Source: Dysidea avara
Lineage: Eukaryota > Porifera > Demospongiae > Dictyoceratida > Dysideidae
DNA: 64,000 bases
Assembly: GCF_963678975.1 (NCBI RefSeq)
Contig: NC_089281.1
Span: 11,640,818 to 11,704,817, forward strand
Direction of reading: 5' to 3'
The position numbers and the translations under genes are program-made. Below are positions 57,135 through 64,000 of this stretch, in pieces. Below the pieces are notes generated by a model. The model saw only the letters and a list, made by a program, of their open reading frames with translations, was not told where the DNA came from and made no database searches. Numbering within the stretch: position 1 is the first letter of the stretch; each line of letters opens with the position of its first letter.

Positions 57135-60100
57135 TGGGGATAGGTGGATTGGCAGCTACATCAGTAGCACTCAAACATCAGCTACGTCAGTAGCAGTCAC
57201 ATCAGCTATGTCGGTAGCACTCATCAGCTACGTCGGTAGCACTCACATCAGCTACGTCGGTAGCACTCACATCAGCTACGTCAGTAGCAGTCACATCAGC
57301 TATGTCGGTAGCACTCATCAGCTACGTCGGTAGCACTCACATCAGCTACGTCGGTAGCACTCACATCAGCTACGTCGGTAGCACTCACATCAGCTACGTC
57401 GGTAGCACTCAAACATCAGCTATGTCGGTAGCACTCACATCAGCTACGTCGGTAGCACTCAAACATCAGCTACTTCAGTAGCACTCACATCAGCTACATC
57501 AGTAGCACTCAAACATCAGCTACGTCGGTAGCACTCAAACATCAGCTACGTCGGTAGCACTCACATCAGCTACGTTGGTAGCACTCAAACATCAGCTACT
57601 TCAGTAGCACTCACATCAACTACATCAGTAGCACTCAAATATTAGCGACGTCGGTAGCACTCAAACATCAGCTACGTTGGTAGCACTCAAACATCAGCTA
57701 CTTCAGTAGCACTCGCATCAGCTACATCGGTAACACTCAAACATCAGCTACGTCGGTAACACTCAAACACCAGCTACGTTGGTAGCACTCAAACATCAGC
57801 TACGTCGGTAGCACTCAAACACCAGCTACGTCGGTAGCACTCAAACATCAGCTACTTCAGTAGCACTCAAACATCAGCTACGTCGGTAGCACTCAAACAC
57901 CAGCTACGTCGGTAGCACTCAAACATCAGCTACGTCGGTAGCACTCAAACATCAGCTACTTCAGTAGCACTCAAACATCAGCTACGTTGGCAGCACTCAA
58001 ACACCAGCTACGTCGGTAGTACTCAAACATCAGCTACGTCAGTAGCACTCACATCAGCTACGTTGGTAGCACTCAAACATCAGCTACACTAATTGGTAGT
58101 AGCACTCAAACATCAGCTACAACGGTAGTAGCACTCAAACATCAGCTACATTGGCAGCACTCACACATGAGCTACATCGGTAGGACTCTCACATGAGCTA
58201 TGTCAATAGTACTCGAACATGAGCTACATCAGTAGTACTCAAACCTGAGCTACATCAGTAGCACTCAATATGTCATTAACACCTAGATTTGAGCTGTTAG
58301 TAGCATTCAATTTGTTATTAACACCCAGACACGATCTGTCAGTAGCACTCAGACATGAACTATGTCGGTAGCACTCAAATGAGGTAAGTTGGTACTCAAA
58401 CATCAGCTACATCTCACAATGTGAGCCATGTTGGTAGCACTCACACATGAGCTACAACGGTAGCACTCAAACATGAGCTACATTGGTAGCACTCAGTCAA
58501 ACACTAGCTATGTTGCAAACATGAGCTATGTCAGTAGCAGTCAAACATGAGCTACATCGGTAGTACCCAAACCTGAGTTACATCAGCAGCACTCAATATG
58601 TCAGTAACACCCAGACATGAACTACATCACTAGTAGCCAGACACATATAGCACCCAGAGATGAGCTATGTTGGTAGCACTCTAATGAGGTAAGTTGGTAC
58701 TGAAACATGAGCTACATCTCACAGTATGAGCTATGTCAGTAGCACTTAAACACGTGCTATGTCAGTAGCACTCAAACTGAACTACTATACATCAGTAGCA
58801 CTCAAACTGAACTACTATACATCAGTAGCACTCAGACATAAGCTACATTGGTAATACCCAGACAGGAGCTACGTCGGTAGCACCCATACATGAGCTACAT
58901 CGGTAGCACTCAATTGTGGTAAGTTAAAAGCATTTAGACATGAGCTATGTCGGTAGCACTCAAACATGAGTCACAACTGTAGAAAATACATTGGTAGCAG
59001 TCACATATGAACTACATTGGTAGCACTCAAACATGAGGTACGTCGGTAATAACCTGAGTGACATTGGTAGCACTCAATATGTCAGTAACACCCAGACATG
59101 AGCTGTCAGTAGCACCCAGACATGAGCTACATCAGTAGCTGTAGCCATACATGAGCTATGTTGGTAGCACTCAAGTTGGTACTCAAACAGGAGCTACATC
59201 TCACAACATGAGCCATGTCGGTAGCACTCACACAGCATAAGCTACGCCGGTAGCACTCAAACATGAGCTACATTGGTAGCACTCACACATAAGCTATGTC
59301 AGCAGCACCGAAACATGAGTTAAGACGGTATAGCACTCAAACGAGCTATGTCAGCAGTTCTCAAACATGATCATGAGCTACATTGGTAGTACCCAAATCT
59401 GAGTTACATCGGTAGCACTCAATATGTTGGTAACACCCAAAATGAGCTGTCAGTTGCACTCAGACATGAGCTACATCACTAGTAGCCAGACATGAGCAGC
59501 TATAACACCCAGAAATGAGCTATGTTGCTAGCACCCAAATGAGGTAAGTTAGTACTCAAACATGAGTCTACATCTCACAATACGAGCTATGTCGGTAGCA
59601 CGTAAACACGAACTACTATACATCGGTAGCACTCAGGCATGAGCTACATTGGTAGTGCCCAGACATGAGCTACATCGGTAGCACCCATACACGAGCTACA
59701 TCGGTAGCACCCATAATTAATGTGGTAAGTTAAAAGCTTTCACACATGAGCTATGTCAGTAGCATTCAAACATGAGTTACAACAGTAGAACTCCACCATA
59801 AACATATTGGTAGCACTCAAGCATGAACTACATCAGTAGCACTCAAAACATGAGCTACATTGCAAACACTCAAGAGTGAGTAGCACTCAATTATGAGCTA
59901 CATCAGTAACACTCAAAAGAGGTACGCTGGTAGCATTCAAAAACGAGTTATGTCAGTAGCAAGCAAACATTAGCTACAAACATCAGTAGCACTCAGTATC
60001 AGACATGAGCTATCTCGGTAGCACATAAACACGAGCAGTCAGTAGCACTCAAACATTAGCTATATCAATAGCACTCAGACAGGAGCTATGTCAGTAGCAC

Positions 60101-60950
60101 TCAAAAGAGGTAATTATACAAGTCGGTAACACGGGCTACTAAACTCAGACATGAGCTATGTTGGTAGCACTCAAACACAAACATGAGCTACATCAGCAGT
60201 ACTCAAACATGAGCTACATCAGTAGCATGCAAACATGAGCTACGAACATCAGTAGCACTCAATTTCAGACATAAGCTATGTTTGGTAACACTCAAACATG
60301 AGCTATATTAGTAGCACTCGTACATGAGCTACTTGGTACATAGCACTCAAAAGAGGTAAGCTGGTAACATGAGCTACATCAGTAGCACTCAGACATGAGC
60401 TGTGTTGGTAGCACTCAAACATGATTAATGTCCATGTAACACTCAAACATGGGCTATGTCAGTAACACTCAAACATGAGCTATATCATTAGCATTATGTG
60501 GACATGATCATGAGCCATGTTAGTAGTACTCAAACATGCTTACATGAGCTACATCGCTGATGCTCAAACAGAAACTACATTGGTAACACTCAGACATGAG
60601 CTATATTGATAGTACCCAGACAGGAGCTCCCAGACATGAGCTATGTAAGTCTGTAGCACTCAAATGAGGTAAGCTAGTAGCACTCAAACACGAGCTGCAC
60701 CAGACATGAACTACATTAGTTGCAGCCATACATGAGCTAGGTCAGTAGCACTCAGATGAGGTAAGTTGGCAGCTCTCAAACACGAGTGATGTCAGTAGCA
60801 ATCACACATGAGCTACGCCAGTAACACTCAAACGTGAGCTATGTCGATAGCACTCAACCATGAGCTACATCAGGAAACGTGGGCTACATCCATAGTACTC
60901 AAACTTGGGCTACATTGGTCTCTCAAACATGAATGATGCAACATCAATTC
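57135..60950. repeat. Degenerate minisatellite, 24/26-bp units
   Basis: A long tandem array. The left part (57135 to about 58080) is well conserved: 24-bp units (CATCAGCTACGTCGGTAGCA plus CTCA), or 26 bp with an extra AA. From about 58080 to 60950 the units become variable (ATGAGCTACATYGGTAGCAC), with interspersed longer composite units containing TCAATATGTCAGTAACACC and CATCTCACAATATGAGC. Nearly every unit keeps the inverted repeat GCTAC...GTAGC. One + strand frame is open at 57112-57333 (SYVGSTHI repeats), but mixed 24/26-bp lengths break any long frame, so I regard the array as non-coding. Confidence 0.93.
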
Positions 60951-62560
60951 TAGTAAAATTAATGTGATACTATGTTGGTATCACAGTACAATCATGCATA
61001 CATCAGCTACCTGACTATTAATCACAGTGAATGTGACCTCTTGTCATCACACATTTACACGACAGCTATACTGCATGCATCAGCTGTAGTTGCTACGTCA
61101 ACAACACTGTACAGTCATTACATTGCTAGCTTCTGACTACATCAGTGGTAAAAAAATAAATTAAAAAAAAGAAAAATGGGACAGCCATAGTACTGCTATA
61201 CATTATTACAAAACGATGCAGTCATGCGAAAATCATGATGCAGTCATGCGAAAATCTGCACTGTAGCAACAGCCACACATCAGCTATATTGTTACATAGG
61301 AACATGTCACAGCGGAGGTGGTAGAAACTTCAGCAGGGCAGCTACATATCAGCTATATCATCACCTGACTGCATCATGATCAGGACAGCTACACCAGTAG
61401 CACTGTACAGTCTATACTGTTAGCATCAGACTATATCAATTACAATGGAGGTAGCAGAAATATCACCAGCGTAACCACACACGCTCACTACATCAATTGC
61501 AGCTTCAGTGGACACGACAGCTACATCAGTAGCACTGTGCAGTCACATATATCAGGTATATTGTTACATCTGACTGCATCAATTGTAGTAGATGTGACAT
61601 CTGGCTTTGTCATGATCCTACATCCACACATCAGATAGATTGCTACGAATAATGTACAGCAGAAGTGTCAGGAATTTCAACTGCATACTGAAAACACCTG
61701 ACGCATTAGTTGCAGACGTAACAGCCATGCCAGGATAGATAATCCTGACCACATCACGATTGCGGCTACACATTAGTTGCGTTATTTGTACCTGCACCAT
61801 CGACAGATCTTACAGATAGTAACAGCACAGGGCAGCTATGAGCTTTCTCACCTGACTGCATCACTATCACTCAGTATCAGTCACAGTGGGCGAGACAACT
61901 ATGTCAGTAATGCAGTACAGTGGCCATAGCAATCGCATGAGGTTGGGCTTTGGTCTCTGCAAAATCTTACATACTTAGCATGTCCAACCATGTGCTCTAA
62001 AGACTCCTCTTCACCCACACTGATCATAAAGGTCTAGTTCCTGCATCAGCTATAACGATAGCACCTGACAGTGTCATTTGCAGTATATTTGACAGTTATA
62101 CAGTGGTATAGCACAGTTCACTACAGATATGTATCAGCTATACATGACAACATCAATGGCAGTAAACTAAATGGCTACTCAGTTGCCTATACAGTAGCAT
62201 ATCAGTTACTGCACTTAACTGAATGACAGGACGGCTACATTTGTAGCATGGTACAGCGACACATCAGCTAATCACTACCACTAAATGGCAGGACTTGCAG
62301 CAGCTGTGGCCACAGTTTAAGCATGCTTCAGCTACACTGAGAGCATATGACTATACCTGCTAAGTGACCAGCACAGTGTAGTCAGTCATCAACTTGAGCG
62401 TTAGCACCAGACTATATTATTTGCTGTAGCTAGATGTGGCAACGATGATCAGTAGCACATGTACAGTACACACATATCAGCTAAATCAATAACCAATAAT
62501 CAAGATGACCAGCTGCGACTAGTACAGCTCACTTGCTGGGAACACCTTGACTAGAACTCC
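60951..62560. repeat. Decayed flank of the minisatellite
   Basis: Scattered words such as CATCAGCTA, GTAGCAC and ACATCAG recur at irregular spacing, without regular units. It looks like an older, eroded part of the same satellite. No gene was recognised. Confidence 0.6.
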
Positions 62561-64000
62561 TAGCAATCAAAAAAAAAGAAAAACAGACTAGAATATTCTA
62601 TATCCAGCTAGTCAGGATGTGACAGATAAGCAGCACACTATAACAGCTATGGTGACCACCGAACAAAGCAACCGAGTGAGTCGAGATCTAGTAGCACTAC
62701 TTCAGGCAACAAGACAAAGTTGTACTAAGGTATTTGATCATTACCACATGCCAGCGGTATCATGTACTAGTTTATTGAAATCACACCAGGCATGGTTAAC
62801 ACACATACTTACACTATAAATAGAGATGTGAGATTGCCCTAAGCAGTATCAGATTAGTGACACATCGACACATCAGACTGGGCTGTGCCTCAATTCTCCG
62901 GATACGGGGAACACGTCAATTATGATTGTGTCAAGAGTGCACAAATAGGTGAGCCAATATTACTCACTATGACTGCACTGCGAGCTGGAGACAGAGCGCA
63001 ACTGCACATCAGCTAGGTCATCACATGACTACAGTGCTAAAATCCAACAGGCCATGCAGCCACTAAAACGCACTTGCATACACACGTACATTATAGATTA
63101 ATAACAAGCTATAGCTACGGATACTGATACTGCCAACTTTGCACCACGCTGGTGACACACCTATAGCAAGCAGTCTTAACATAAGTCATAACTATGACCA
63201 TAAAACTTCAATCAAACAAAGGCTGTAGTGTCACGCAGCTAAGTATCGATGAAGCTGGGGTAGTCTGCTGACAGCGGATTGCTCGCCAGACCAGGGCATG
63301 GCACTGATACAACATCACTCACTTAACGTTTTGAAATATATTCCTTTCCATACCGGCCAGTATCAACAACCAATAGCAATTTGCAGCTCCTAAACTGCGC
63401 TGCTGGCACGGTTTACAGAGGTGGCCAGGTAGCCATGAATAGGCAGACACACGTGCTAACCCTATGGCGCTAACGCTTAACAGTGCCTATCAAAGGCGAC
63501 AAGACCTCATCTGGGCGATAGGAAAACCAAGCTCAAACAAGATGATCATTTTTGACAAGGTTTAAACTACTCCAACTAGCCACTTAGAACCCCCTGCTAC
63601 CCCATTATGGGCTTTCTTTGGGCTATGGAACTCTCGTCCAGATAGGCTCGAGTTAGCTGCAGGGGCCAAAAATCCTACATCGAGCCATACAGATTACAAC
63701 AAAGGCTCGAAAACGCAATAGCAGCTACGTGCTTGTCACCGACCTGCGTTGAGAGGGGATCACGTGCACCCGATCACGTGATTAAACAACCTGACCACCT
63801 GCCAAAAATATAGTTAATAGTGATACTACCAGCATCTACTAAATGTAATTCGATGAATACTTAATACCACCAACAACCACAATACGTGATTCGATAAATA
63901 CGTGCTAATGGTGGCTATAGGTAACTACCCTTCTGACTGGTTGATTACATGACTTCAGTGTAACACAACAAAATAATCAGACATAAGATCTTACTGCATA
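62561..64000. other. Right end without recognised genes
   Basis: No coding exon was recognised on either strand. A pair of GATCACGTG sites lies at about 63758-63782. More CpG-containing sequence and CACGTG at 63280-63800 could be a promoter for a gene outside the window. Confidence 0.4.

Noticed and set aside
57112-57333. Open frame encoding SYVGSTHI repeats
   Set aside because: The 24-bp unit keeps the frame only for nine units; 26-bp units then break it. No homologue, and no sign of selection on the frame, so it is treated as satellite DNA.
62619-62819. 66-codon frame near the right end
   Set aside because: No recognisable domain, no splice context, and it lies in decayed satellite surroundings.

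Overview
This is animal nuclear DNA from an early-branching metazoan, most likely a sponge (inferred; no species marker). The window has intron-rich genes with canonical GT-AG introns, many only 45-100 bp long. It is AT-rich, has short gaps between genes, and carries many small transposon relics. Ten conserved eukaryotic genes were found by translating exons, joining them in phase and comparing the products with remembered family sequences. No database search was run.

Layout, left to right: NXF1 (+, 5' end outside the window), TET 5-methylcytosine dioxygenase (-), SMG6 nonsense-mediated-decay endonuclease (+), WASHC1 (-), WDR27 (+), SLC35C1 GDP-fucose transporter (-), TRPT1 tRNA 2'-phosphotransferase (+), MRPL40 (-), TADA2A (+) and PIGF (-, 5' part unresolved). 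The strands alternate without exception. Head-to-head pairs share short promoters (77 to 226 bp between start codons, except 2.1 kb for TET/SMG6). Tail-to-tail pairs are 80 to 395 bp apart, except TADA2A/PIGF at about 2.1 kb. The genes are unrelated housekeeping functions: mRNA export and decay, DNA demethylation, endosomal actin, Golgi sugar transport, tRNA repair, mitochondrial translation, histone acetylation and GPI anchors. The grouping is therefore compact packing, not an operon.

Introns hold most of the mobile DNA. There are two hAT-type MITEs with perfect 8-bp target duplications, a TTAA-flanked piggyBac-type MITE, two Tigger/pogo-like MITEs, several foldback elements, two tRNA-like SINE heads, and a rearranged DIRS-like reverse transcriptase relic inside the last WASHC1 intron. 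A 17-bp motif (CTCTAATAGAGCAGTCA and variants) recurs at least a dozen times across introns and spacers.

The right end differs. From about 57.1 to 61 kb it is a degenerate minisatellite with 24/26-bp units built on GCTAC-GTCG-GTAGC, fading to about 62.5 kb. No gene was recognised between about 54.0 kb and the end of the window.
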